In this document: one piece after another, positions 44,365 to 55,912 of the stretch
Layout of the letters: each line of letters starts with the position of its first letter
Position numbering within the stretch: the stretch's first letter is position 1
NCBI GenBank assembly: GCA_032622095.1
Contig: CP136068.1
Span: 63,508,025 to 63,572,024 of the forward strand
Length of the DNA: 64,000 bases
Reading direction: 5' to 3'
DNA from: Siphonodentalium dalli
Lineage: Eukaryota; Mollusca; Scaphopoda; Gadilida; Siphonodentaliidae
The notes under the pieces: generated by a model
What the model saw: only the letters and a program-made list of their open reading frames with translations
What the model was told of the DNA's origin: nothing
Database searches by the model: none
Translations under genes and position numbers: made by a program

Positions 44365-46218
44365 TTGGTGTCCGTCATCTGTGCATGCGTCCGTGCATCA
44401 ATAATTTCTTTTGGCATGCCCTACAGGGCACATCCCTCATCTGTCTTCACCGAACTGGAGTTGAGGCTTTGGTTATTGCATGGTAACCTTGGAAACATTC
44501 ATGTAAACAGTGTCGTGATTTGTACTGTTTCTTAGAAGTGCTAATTTTGCGAATGTAGATGGTGTGTGATTATGAAATTTGGTATGGATGTTTACCGTTG
44601 TGAGGACATACAGAGGAGTGACCAATCGTTTTGTTCGAGTTTTCTGTTCAAATTATTCATCTTTGTGTTTCTGGAAATAATGATTTTTTTTCTCCATTGC
44701 GTGATCGGTATAAGAGATTTAACGCCTTTCCCAAATATTTTTACTGATAAAATGCGTTACCTTCTCTAAAGACGAATATGGTTTCAGCGGCGTCCGTCAT
44801 AAATTCCAGACAAACTCCATGCACCATTTGCCAGCTTTCTTTATATCGATATCAGTGATGATATTTTCCTGCATGTCATGTTTGTCACCCATTATTTTTT
44901 ACCTCAGATGATTTAAAGGGGCATATATGAGCAAAAATAATAGCGTTCCTTATCAGCTTAGAATATATGTAGGAAAATTGATACACATTGGTCACATAGC
45001 CAGGGGAATTTCATTGGATAGGCGACTTCATATTCAAGAACAGAATACAAACGTCAATGTATGTCAGTGAATGCATTCACTTTTTGGTTTTCGTACATCT
45101 ACTCCTTTAATTCAGTTTTGTTTTTCCCGGCCGATTCATTTAGAATCGAAGTAACCGATTCCATGGGGGCAGTGCCGTCAAATTCTCCACTGTGGTAAAT
45201 TTGTTTAAAACTTCTGACAATGTTAGGTCATCCAATAGTGGGCACCCATACCATTCTTTGATGACAGTTAAGTTGCTCAAACATTGTAGGACAGCGAATA
45301 CCATTTTGACTTTATTATTTAAAGCGTGGTCATGAACATTTGCATCAAAATTGCGTGATACGAATAGTCTTTCTACTTTCTGGCATTTTACACGACATTA
45401 AAAAACATACTGCAATTTTTTGTTCCACTCTTTTTCAATGCGATTGTCGTGTATTGTATAGAATACCTCGTGTTATAAACAAACCCAATAATAAAAGAAA
45501 ATGGGGCGGCACTGAAATATAGGGGCACTCGGGCGCTGATGATAAACTAGCATCTTTATGTGTACCCATACCATAGTATGGTACACATAGTGTCGATGTC
45601 CGGATTGACCACTCGTTGTTTGTCCGTCCGTCTGTCTGTCTGTATACACTTTACGCATAATGCGATAACTGAAACATTTTCTATCTGATCGGAACCAAAT
45701 TTGGTATGTGAGTTTCTCAGCCCAAAATACAATCGAGTTCGAATATGGGTTTGATCCGAGTTTCACGGATGCTACGATAACTATAACAAAAATTATCTGA
45801 TCAGAACCAAATTTGGTATGTGAGTTTCTCCACCAAAAATACAGTTCGAGTTCGAATATGGGTTTGATCAGATTATTTTTAACGGAGTTATGGCCCTTTG
45901 ACATAGAATTCATGCATGCTTCGATATAAAATCAACCAGTTTTCATCTGATAGGAACCAAATTTGGTATGTGAGTTTCTCAACTCAAAATACAGATCGAG
46001 TTTGAATATGGGTTAGATCCTATTTTTTATACCAGAGTTATGGCCCCATTTTAACTAAGAGTTGAACAGATTTGAGATTTTTATGCTTACAATATAACCA
46101 TAGCAGCTTACAATTAATTACCTGTGATATCAGTTTAGCTCTAAGAGAGAGAAAGAGATAAACCTGTATTATTGGAATTAGAGTTATTTTTAGCCATCAT
46201 AAGTTCAGCACAGCAGTG
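44365..46218 (+). repeat. Intronic duplication, copy 1 (1854 bp)
   Basis: Nearly identical (about 98-99% by eye) to 47608-49490. It starts TTGGTGTCCGTCATCTGT and ends ATCATAAGTTCAGCACAGCA. It lacks a ~28-bp piece (CCCATGACCGTCCCTCGGAT...) present in copy 2 near 47817-47844 and has CCGAACTGG where copy 2 has CCGTGG. It includes segment A and a TACCATAGTATGGTACACAT-headed repeat array. Confidence 0.95.
45556..46050 (+). repeat. TACCATAGTATGGTA-headed array of ~110-150-bp units
   Basis: Head palindrome TACCATAGTATGGTA, then GTCCGGATTGACC, GTCCGTCCGTCTGTC, then three units with GGAACCAAATTTGGTATGTG, AGTTTCTCA, ATACAGNTCGAGTT and GAATATGGGTT. Copies are inside the duplicate (48829-49320), as a partial at 47400-47490, and at 63001-63515. 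Confidence 0.9.
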
Positions 46219-47607
46219 GACTCAATGAATGGACTCTCCCATTCAGTTCTAAAAGTATAAATTGGAATAGTCTACTATTCATCTGTAGCAATGTTCTCAG
46301 AATTTGAGCAGACCGAGAGAACCCCATTGCCACCTGTTTAGGAATCTGCGAATCGGGGATTTTACATCGAATCGATTCTCGATATCGAATCTCCTTCCTG
46401 ATATCGACATCGAATCGAATCAGCTAGTGATTGACATTGTTTACCAGTTTGTATTTCGGTGTCTCATGACAAGAAAACTGCCAATTCACTAGATACTATA
46501 TAACAATGTTAATCTCCTTAAACATCCGTTGGAACTTGTGTTTTTTAAAGAAAATAATGACATAGGCAAGTCACTCTCAGTCTCATGGAGGGTTTGGGAA
46601 ATTTTGCTTTGAATTTCTATCTAGCTGTGTCATGGCGAACATGATTCAGGAAGTGACAATAAAACACTTAAAGACAGTTCAATCAATGTATCACAAACCC
46701 CGTGGAATGGAAGTCACTTGTCAACATTAGTTAATAAAGATAATAAAGATTTGACACAAGTGGACATGGGTACACCGTTCAGCTACATAATTGTTGTAGC
46801 CCGATACCAATGGTAGTTATTTGTTATGCTGTTCACCCGACAATAGATCAAACACTATATCACATATTCACAGTAGTTGTCTTCACGGAAGGGGTACCAG
46901 AAAACAGACACAAATTACAAGTGTTAAAAGCTATCAACAAGATTCAACGCATCGAAACTTGGTGCAACGCGCTAGATTTCCTGGGAAACAGAAACTGAAA
47001 GTAGGAAATTTATAGGAATTCTGCCGGCAGTGTCGCAGATAACTGGTCGCACATGATGACGTCCATTTAAGAACGTAATAGACCGATTGTTCTAAAGTTT
47101 CTCACCGTTTCTGTTTCTGTTCATTCTATAGTGTGTGGACAGTGTTGGCCCAGGGTTTATCAACTACCACATAGCCTATCAATGCAGTATTCAAGGTGAC
47201 ATGTTTATAGAGTTAAAATTGTTAACCCTGGTCATCAATTTTATGCTTTTGTATATTTTTCATGTAATCATTCTGCTATGCTATTATATCCCCTTCACTT
47301 TTATGGATTTTTGTAGTTAAAATGAACCCTTCTCAACATTCCTGATACTTTAGCAGAAATACCTTTCATCTGATATATCTCATTTTATTGAGATGTATGT
47401 AAATTTGGTATGTGAGTTTCTCAACCCAAAATACAGATAGAGTTCGAATTTGGGTTTGATCCATTTTTTTAAAACGGAGTTATGGCTTATGGATTTTCGC
47501 GTCCAAACTGAAAATAGCTGATCACTGGGTTAAACATCTGCCAATCGTGATCGGCCTCTCATTTTTAGCTCAACTTTACAAAGTAAAGTTTAAGCTGTTA
47601 CCATGGG
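46219..47607. other. Spacer between the duplicate copies
   Basis: 46340-46430 has the ATCGAATCGATTCTCGATAT patch shared with 5915-5970. 47400-47490 is a single repeat unit, and 47565-47607 is a TTTTTAGCTCAACTTTAC head. Two overlapping frames at 46810-47015 are unexplained. No gene is called. Confidence 0.45.
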
Positions 47608-49490
47608 TTGGTGTCCGTCATCTGTACATGCGTCTGTGCATCAATAATTTCTTTTGGCATGCCCTACAGGGCACATCCCTCATCTGTCTTCACCGTGGAG
47701 TTGAGGCTTTGGTTATTGCATGGTAACCTTGGAAACATTCATGTAAACAGTGTCATGATTTGTACTGTTTCTTAGAAGTGCTAATTTTGCGAATGTAGAT
47801 GGTGTGTGATTATAACCCATGACCGTCCCTCGGATCTCAATGAAATTTGGTATGGATGTTTACCGTTGTGAGGACATACAGAGGAGTGACCAATCGTTTT
47901 GTTCGAGTTTTCTGTTCGAATTATTCATCTTTGTGTTTCTGGAAATAATGATTTTTTTTCTCCATTGCGTGATCGGTATAAGAGATTTAACGCCTTTCCC
48001 AAATATTTTTACTGATAAAATGCGTTACCTTCTCTAAAGACGAATATGGTTTCAGCGGCGTCAGTCATAAATTCCAGACAAACTCCATGCACCATTTGCC
48101 AGCTTTCTTTATATCGATATCAGTGATGATATTTTCCTGCATGTCATGTTTGTCACCCATTATTTTTTACCTCAGATGATTTAAAGGGGCATATATGAGC
48201 AAAAATAATAGTGTTCCTTATCAGCTTAGAATATATGTAGGAAAATTGATACACATTGGTCACATAGCCAGGGGAATTTCATTGGATAGGCGACTTCATA
48301 TTCAAGAACAGAATACAAACATCAATGTATGTCAGTGAATGCATTCACTTTTTGGTTTTCGTACATCTACTCCTTTAATTCAGTTTTGTTTTTCCCGGCC
48401 GATTCATTTAGAATCGAAGTAACCGATTCCATGGGGGCAGTGCCGTCAAATTATCCACTGTGGTAAATTTGTTTAAAACTTCTGACAATGTTAGGTCGTC
48501 CAATAGTGGGCACCCATACCATTCTTTGATGACAGTTAAGTTGCTCAAACATTGTAGGACAGCGAATACCATTTTGACTTTATTATTTAAAGCGTGGTCA
48601 TGAACATTTGCATCAAAATTGCGTGATACGAATAGTCTTTCTACTTTCTGGCATTTTACACGACATTAAAAAACATACTGCAATTTTTTGTTCCACTCTT
48701 TTTCAATGCGATTGTCGTGTCTTGTATAGAATACCTCGTGTTATAAACAAACCCAATAATAAAAGAAAATGGGGTGGCACTGAAATATAGGGGCAGGCGC
48801 TGATGATAAACTAGCATTTTTATGTGTACCCATACCATAGTATGGTACACATAGTGTCGACGTCCGGATTGACCACTCATTGTTTGTCCGTCCGTCTGTC
48901 TGTCCATCTGTCTGTAGACACTTTACGCATAATGCGATAACTGAAACATTTTCTATCTGATCGGAACCAAATTTGGTATGTGAGTTTCTCAGCCCAAAAT
49001 ACAATCGAGTTCGAATATGGGTTTGATCCGATTTTCACGGATGCTACGATAACTATAAAAAAAATTATCTCATCAGAACCAAATTTGGTATGTGAGTTTC
49101 TCCACCAAAAATACAGTTCGAGTTCGAATATGGGTTTGATCAGATTATTTTTAACGGAGTTATGGCCCTTTGACATAGAATTCATGCATGCTTCGATATA
49201 AAATCAACCAGTTTTCATCTGATAGGAACCAAATTTGGTATGTGAGTTTCTCAACTCAAACTACAGATCGAGTTTGAATATGGGTTAGATCCTATTTTTT
49301 ATACCAGAGTTATGGCCCCATTTTAACTAAGAGTTGAACAGATTTGAGATTTTTATGCTTACAATATAACCATAGCAGCTTACAATTAATTACCTGTGAT
49401 ATCAGTTTAGCTCTAAGAGAGAGAAAGAGATAAACCTGTATTATTGGAATTAGAGTTATTTTTAGCCATCATAAGTTCAGCACAGCAGTG
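47608..49490 (+). repeat. Intronic duplication, copy 2 (1883 bp)
   Basis: Second copy of 44365-46218, with the extra ~28 bp near 47817. Here the 5' side joins a full TTTTTAGCTCAACTTT head, whereas copy 1 joins segment A, so copy 2 is likely the ancestral arrangement. Confidence 0.95.
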
Positions 49491-49910
49491 AATGAATAAT
49501 AATGGATAGGCGACTTCAACCTCAGATGACTTAAAGGGGGGAGCTGATAACTTGCATGATTATTAATGAGCATTTATTACCAGCTCAGAAAATATGTGGG
49601 AAAATTGGTTCACAGAGGTAACAAGACATGGGGAAATGTCACGGGATAGATGCTGTTGTTTACTAATAATTAGCGATCAAGAGTGTTTATTATCTTCACA
49701 CAATGTTCCTGCATGTCATGTTTGTCACTTTGGGGAGCAGGTCACCACCACACAGTAAATACAGCAGGTAAAGGAAGATAATTGGATCCGGCTATTAAAT
49801 ACCATGCACGTCATCATGTCGACAAAGTTAACATGCGTCCAGCTGAAATGAAATGTTATCATTATGTTATATTGTGCGCTCAGAAGATGTAGCTCTCTCT
49901 TATAGTAAAT
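49491..49910. repeat. Diverged partial third copy and flank
   Basis: 49497-49650 (ACCTCAGATGANTTAAAGGG, GGAAAATTG, GGGGAAATG) and 49704-49728 (TTCCTGCATGTCATGTTTGT) are diverged relatives of 44866-45020 inside the duplicate. Confidence 0.65.
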
Positions 49911-49911
49911 C

Positions 49912-49936
49912 CTGATGAAGGCCAAAAGCCGAAATC
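49912..49936 (+). ncRNA. Hammerhead-ribozyme-like core
   Basis: CTGATGA followed by a GGC-CAAAA-GCC stem-loop and GAAA has the order of a hammerhead catalytic core (CUGANGA, stem II, GAAA). Penelope-like retroelements of many animals carry such motifs at their ends (family knowledge). Stems I and III could not be confirmed by eye, so this may be a decayed retroelement end or chance. Confidence 0.3.
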
Positions 49937-50103
49937 TTCTAAAATTGAGCAATTTGCTGATCATAATTGTATGACATCTCTGCATTTCCACGATATGGGA
50001 TGGACATTTATTAAAGCTGATCATTCAGTTACTTTTTAACCTGGGTATCTCTACTTGTGTAATTATAAATAATTGAAATATTTTATTTCTCTTTTAATAC
50101 TAG

Positions 50104-50257
50104 GTATTCGCCCAGGTACATCTCTGGTAACTATTGCTAAAGGTTGTAGTCATCTTGAGCAATTGTATATTGCTTACCTGGGATTCAGTGGCCATTGTGT
50201 ATACTCTGCTGCATTGTTTGAGGCTTGTCGCTACCTAAAAGATTTACGTGATTTGCG
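50104..50257 (+). CDS. Exon of a leucine-rich-repeat protein (FBXL/AMN1-like), exon B
   Basis: A 154-nt exon between CTTTTAATACTAG and TTTGCG|GTAAGT. It encodes about 50 residues including SLVTIAKGCSHLEQLYIAYL, a textbook cysteine-containing leucine-rich repeat (L-x2-I-A-x2-C-x2-L-x2-L-x-I), and ends in a second repeat start, CRYLKDLRDL. It begins with two bases that complete the codon left by exon A and ends two bases into an Arg codon, so at least one more exon follows. None was recognised before 64000. The likely role is substrate binding in an SCF-type ubiquitin ligase, inferred from repeat type only. Confidence 0.8.
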
Positions 50258-50504
50258 GTAAGTATCAACTATCACAATATTATTTAGATCATGCCATTGG
50301 TTTATTTTAAGCCAGAGAATAGATTGATTGCATGATTTAAATATTATGTTATCTTCCTTGAAGTGCTGTTTTGATATAAACTTCGTTATTTTCATACTGG
50401 TTATCTGAATTATTTTGAAAGGAATTGCTCGTGGGGCACATGATAACAATTAAGGCAAGCTTTCACTACTAACAACCTTATCTTAGGACCATTACTGTTC
50501 CTAT
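50258..50504. other. Intron sequence after exon B
   Basis: Begins GTAAGTATC. No features recognised. Confidence 0.4.
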
Positions 50505-51118
50505 AAATATACATGAATGACGACCAGGAGCCAAAACTGTCAACTTCTATGCAGATGACTCTGCCCTTTTCGTGTCTAGTCCCGATGTCTATCCCATTCA
50601 GCATACCCTTAGCCAGGAACTCAGTATGTGGCTAGTCTAATTCCAGATCAAAATTTCTTTATATGAAAGCAATGTTTTCTCAACTAGAAATGTAGACCCC
50701 TGTTAGAATCTGCATTAATACAGTGCCACTTTGATTATTCTTGGGTCTTTCATGAATGAAGCAGTGTAATATTCCGATATACAAACTACTTTCTTTCCAT
50801 AATTAATTGACTACTATGTCTAACCTGAATTTTGTGTCATCCATTCGCCCATCGCTGTGAAATAAGTCCACTGTGGGACTTTTTTGTGCCATCCCTCAGA
50901 TAGCCTGCAACATTAATCTCCCTATTTTTGACCCGACTGACCATCTACTCTTATTTCTGAAGTTTTTTTCAGGCCAAATATATATACTTCTGCACTCAAA
51001 TTGTCTGCTCTCCCATATCAATGTATCTATGATCTATACTATTGTAATGTATATACATGTACATATGATGTTATGGCTATCTAAATACAAATCAATCAAT
51101 CAATCAATCAAATATTAT
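50505..51118 (+). pseudogene. 3' fragment of a second LINE (reverse transcriptase end)
   Basis: Translation from about 50535 gives TVNFYADDSALFVSS, the YADD catalytic box of a non-LTR reverse transcriptase, then HTLSQELSMWL, a typical following helix. Stops and indels occur after about 50635. The fragment continues to a tail of (ATCA)n at 51094-51113, which marks the 3' end and + orientation. It is strongly 5'-truncated, as is usual for LINE insertions, and lies in the downstream intron of the LRR gene in the same orientation. Confidence 0.75.
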
Positions 51119-54100
51119 CAAGTAATGCCATGACTCTGAATGAGGTCAGGGACTTGCACACTTATTATTTTGCTGCCAACTGGACCGATATACTAGTAGA
51201 AGGAAATAAATGAGTTGTTGAACTCTTACAACAAGCAAGCAATTATATGAAACATGGAATAGTTGCAACATAATGTACCCAGACCAGCAGAGGCAGGGGA
51301 AGGAAGGCTGTGTAAAACACATTTTATATGCATAATCCTTCCCAAATGGTTAGCCGTTAGTTGTGGGTCATTAAAACTTGTTTCTCAAGTTCTGAGCTGA
51401 GCCAATACAATCAGTCTCAAAAGGAAGAATAGGTTGGAGTTGCCAGATGGCTGAATGAACGATACTGTTATACTTTAAACGTATAGATCTGCTTATGACA
51501 TGGAACATGAGCTCCGTTTATCCGATGATGACATAAGGATACTCAATTTGAAATATGAACCTAATCACGCATGGCATCTGTTACTCAGATTACCAATCAT
51601 TCTCTAACCATGAACACCGTTGATCTATTGTTTGCTTTATAGCACATGGCGTATTCGGTGAAAATGGATGCCGCATAGAAATTCAACCTGACTCTGAACG
51701 TCAAGGCACCACATATTAAATTATAGGATCAGCATTTAAATGGAAATAAAATTACTCTAGAAAAATTGATTTAACAGAAAAGACGCCTTGGGATAGAGAC
51801 CGGCAATGAGGATCCCACCGGCATGCTGTTTTGAAACAATATGTTAGGGGAAATAAACTATACTTATATGCCATTAGAAGAGATACTATCTTCATTGTGT
51901 TTTCTGGGCAAGTTTCCGTTAGCAGATCTCTTAAGTGTGAATGTAAGCAAGCCCATTTCTACCAAATTGCTCCAGTATCAGTGCATGGTCCCATGTATGC
52001 ATGAGATGTCGTAATATGATTATACGCTACCATTATTAACAAACAAAAGCTAAACCCCTCACATGGGGGTACATGTAGCATTCTAACACAATTCTTATCA
52101 AAACAACTTTATAGATTCACACCAAATAAGAATAACATCAGGCTTATATCGTTGGGTAAGTATTAATAATTACATCCGTAAAGAATCTTTATACATCTAA
52201 AGAATGGACCCTAGTCATAATTTCATTCTTAAATGTATCCGGGTATCTGAGAAATGCAAGATGTAAACAAACGGTTGCACCACCTGACCTTTTTAAAACC
52301 CAATAACATTACCAACATCAAAGTACTCAAAAGTGAAAATATTTCTATGTTGTCGAGAGTGGAACTAAAACTAACCATTATATCACTCAACGTGCTGGGG
52401 GAGGTCTCCGCTTGATAAACTCCGGCGAGATGGAGAATTGTGTCCATTTCAAAATATTCATTGACCGAAATCGTGCGGACATGAATGTATATTCTGCTAT
52501 GTTCAAGATTATGTGTTTGCATTCGATTCAAGAAAATAGTAGGATATATAAGGATTCCCAGATGCATGTATGTACTATGATAACAGTGAATTCCATATGA
52601 AATGTTATGTTATGTCCTCTCGCCCAGTAGTCCCGTCCCGACAGTACCATGCCGTATTAACTGCTGTGCATCAGTTTGAAAATAAAATTTATACATCGAT
52701 AATGTTGTGGCTGTCATGATGAGGCATCTCGCACCGGTGCGAAAAGAAGGCTTAATGAAGTCTGGCTAAAGCATTAAGTTGGGCTATATAGTAGAAATTG
52801 GGTCAAGTTATAGTAGTTTATTTCAAAATTATTAACTTGCTAGATAAATTTTTCAACTGAAAAGTATCCAAAATCTGCCTGCCTCTGATGGAGAGGGTCC
52901 GAGAATTTGATCCAGTAGAGTGTGTAGAACAATTAGAAATTCATTATCAATTGAAAACAAATTATTATTTGATGACAAGTTTATATAAATAGGAGAATGT
53001 TGAGATCGTCATGGCGATGATAGCAGTTGCTGACGGTCAGGAGAGGCTGCACGTCAACCGATTTTGATTGGGCTATTGACTGCCAAATATGCCCACCATT
53101 CGACTGTGCATCCAAAGTGCTCGCGTCTTATAAAATTCGCTCTTCGTATTATGTCACAAAATCAGATAACCTATGTACGAAACAAAGCTTTGTTTAGTTA
53201 TGAACTATATCTTACAATTTACATTTGATGCTTAAATATACCAACCATGAAATGCAGTTTAAAGATGTGCATGTAATGTTGGCTCTTTCATCAAAAGCAT
53301 TGACTGGTATACATTAACTGTTGGCTTTCGATATCTCTGCTATTGAAATGAAATGCCTGTTTTCACAAAAGAGGTGATTCCAGCTAACGGCATGAACTAG
53401 ATTGTAGGTCCAATGTATTTCCAAGTCTCTCGCATAGCTATTGAGATAAATTAATCTCCCCAATACTGGAAGGCAGTTTTCATATCTTCCGACGATGAAC
53501 TCAATATAATGAAACATATGAACAAACTAAAATATGAGAGGACCAATTGATGTTCTATATATGTGGACCACAACCTTTCGTGCTGCGTTGAAACTACTTA
53601 ATGTGTTCTTGTCTAACCTGTTACCTTTGACATACTTTATGTACATGTAGTGTTTGGCCGGCTTCAGTCATACTCTACCGAAAGCATTTGGGGAAAATAC
53701 ATAGACAAAAGCGATGAGTAAAACTTGTTAATGGCAAATATCTAATTTAGTGGAGACCAGTATTAAATATCAATGTTCAGCAGTTTGTAAATAGCATTTA
53801 GTTTATTCCACCATTTTACAGATAGATCAACACGAACCACCAACGTCACTGCATCGTAAAATTATGATTATATATACACTGGTTTTATTTTCAATCATTA
53901 ATCTTCTTGATAAATGCTGGATAATGGACTGAGCATTTATTTTAGTATGAAAAAGTATCCCACATAATTGGATTCGACGTGCGAAATTCCACGGGATATT
54001 TCCCGGGTTGTGACGTTGGACTTCATGTCGTCACGGTCCTCTGGAGAGCCAGGCATGTTCGCTAATTCACTCTATGTGTTATGAACATTTTCCTCTTAAC

Positions 54101-54919
54101 CAAAAATATAATAATTTAATATATCAACCACCCAATTGGGCTGTTCTGTTCTAACATTATTTAAATAGGATACATAACGTCATGTCACAGGCCCCATGAA
54201 TCGCCAATGGTGTTAAGAATTGTGGGAAATCGGCCATTTTTTTAAGGACGATTAGCTGGGTGCAGTCCAGTCCCGCCTGTATGGCATAGCAACGCATGCG
54301 CTGGTCGTCATTATATACTAAGTTCGCTTTTCGACATGGGCGCTGTCATCTTGAATTTGATTCAGTGCCATATTGGTAATGTCATTGCAATTACAGCCAC
54401 AGGCATACTATTTATTATACCACCAGCCATAAATTCACACTACTCTAAAGATTCAGATTAATTTATTTCCTCTTTTAATCATGTTTATGATATGAGAGGT
54501 ACACAAATAAATTAAGACCGTATAGTCTCCAGTCGTTGGTGACAATTAGTACAGGTTATATATATGTATACATAATAGAGGATATCATAGTATTAAGCAT
54601 AGTGTATATTGGATAAAATCAGATAAATGAGAACAGGTGGGCAGTGAAACATTTTGATTAGGTTTATGCATTTATCACAAATTCACAGAGCTTGTGTAAG
54701 GCTACCACATTTCTTGAGTTCACAAGAATTTTAAATGTAGAGGGTCATTAGTTAACTCAGAAGGTAGATATCATCTTCTAAATGACTCATCAAAGTGCAT
54801 TTCATCAAATAATGATATTTGTCACCAATAAGCGAGATCACTGAGTTTCAGCATATTATATTATCACATGAACGTTTCTCCAAGAACTGGCACAAAACCG
54901 TGACATAATTCCCAAGGGC
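51119..54919. other. 3.8 kb stretch without recognised genes or repeats
   Basis: AT-rich sequence. Short frames such as 52229-52567 (minus) have no splice support or motif. It probably belongs to the LRR gene intron or the region after it. No further LRR exon was found. Confidence 0.35.
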
Positions 54920-55190
54920 GACTTCATTAAAGTCGAATCAGCTGTGACCCGCCCGTGCCCCCATCACTTAGAGGAACAACACATCGTGCACAAACAGTCT
55001 TCCAATCAACAGGGGCGACAACCACCTCCACATCCTATAATTGCTGTGTTTGGTATAACCGACCGGGATAAGCAAGCTGTTGAGGGGAGGGAGGTATTCT
55101 TCAATGCCCTTGCACCCCCCCCCTCCCTGGGACTTAACTTCACCCTTCTCATCTTGTTCCTTATTTATATGTCCTTCAACTTTTAAGCAA
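54920..55190 (+). pseudogene. Possible LINE ORF1 fragment
   Basis: An open stretch containing PPPHPIIAVFGITDRDKQAV. The pattern Pro-Ile-Ile-x-x-F followed by Asp-Arg-x-x-x resembles the RRM/C-terminal part of L1-type ORF1 proteins. It then degenerates into a C-run and AT-rich sequence. Short and unsupported by neighbours, so only tentative. Confidence 0.22.
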
Positions 55191-55446
55191 TGTTAACAAG
55201 AAAAAAAAGTGTCTGTGTAGACTCCAGACAAGATGGCGTCTATCATGGCCACCATTTTTCAGACCAGACCCTTATAAAGTCAGTTTTATGAAAATTACAG
55301 TGGGAAAATCTAGTAAAATGTATACAAATGTATATATTTTCGTGAAGCTAACACATAATGACACTTTTTTGGGCCAAAATTGAAACTCACCATCCAAGAT
55401 GGCCACCAAAATGGCCGCCGGAAGTACTCTAGTAGCTCATGGTGGT
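55191..55446. repeat. AAGATGG-type dispersed repeat
   Basis: Contains CAAGATGGCGTCTATCATGG at 55231 and CCAAGATGGCCACCAAAATG at 55393, about 160 bp apart, recalling the motif islands in copies A and B. Confidence 0.45.
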
Positions 55447-55912
55447 TTTGTATGCACTTTTATGTCCAGAGCAAAACTCGTCATGAATCCACTAATTGAA
55501 GGTACACGAACAATATTTGGTTGGTGACACATTTCCCATTGAGGGCGAAATGGGTCAAATGGCCACGCCCCTTTTTGCGCGAAGTACTACCACCCGCCAT
55601 GACTATATCTCCAAAACCGTTGGACATAGGGGGTCGAGTGACCACTCAAATTGTGCGGAATGGCCACATTATGGGGGGTCAGTAATACTTTTTCATATCC
55701 AAAAGTCAATGGTTTTGAAGATAATTGCCAAAAACAATCCATTTTTAAGGGCCCAATTTTGGGGTTCAGCACTTTTATCTCAAAGCTGAGCCCCCAATTA
55801 GAATTTTATTGACCTATATCCATCGGTGCCACATACAGGTATCATTTCTGATATTTTCTGTAGCATTATCGGATGGGATTGACCTTCAAGGAGCTCTTGA
55901 CCCTGAAAATAA
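55447..55912 (+). repeat. Left arm of a 3.4-kb inverted repeat
   Basis: About 466 bp matching the reverse complement of 58425-58884 at roughly 93-95%. Landmarks: GTCCAGAGCAAAACTCGTCA, GGGCGAAATGGGTCAAATGG, CGTTGGACATAGGGGGTCGA and GGAGCTCTTGACCCTGAAAA. An open frame in each arm encodes a similar ~100-residue product, but it begins at TTG, not ATG, and follows from the shared DNA. Confidence 0.93.

Larger units (their letters stand above)
43770..50103 (+). other. 6334-bp intron of the LRR gene
   Basis: Bounded by GTATGT and CTTTTAATACTAG. Splicing 43769 to 50104 keeps phase. The intron carries two near-identical copies of a 1.85 kb repeat block, a third copy of part of it and a hammerhead-like core near 49912. 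A 63-codon frame at 46810-46998 was considered as a further exon but has no supported splice sites. Confidence 0.65.

Noticed and set aside
46810-47015. Frame with VVICYAVHPTIDQTLYHIF, considered as an RRM-like exon
   Set aside because: Faint resemblance only. No acceptor or donor in phase, and exons A and B already join in phase across it.
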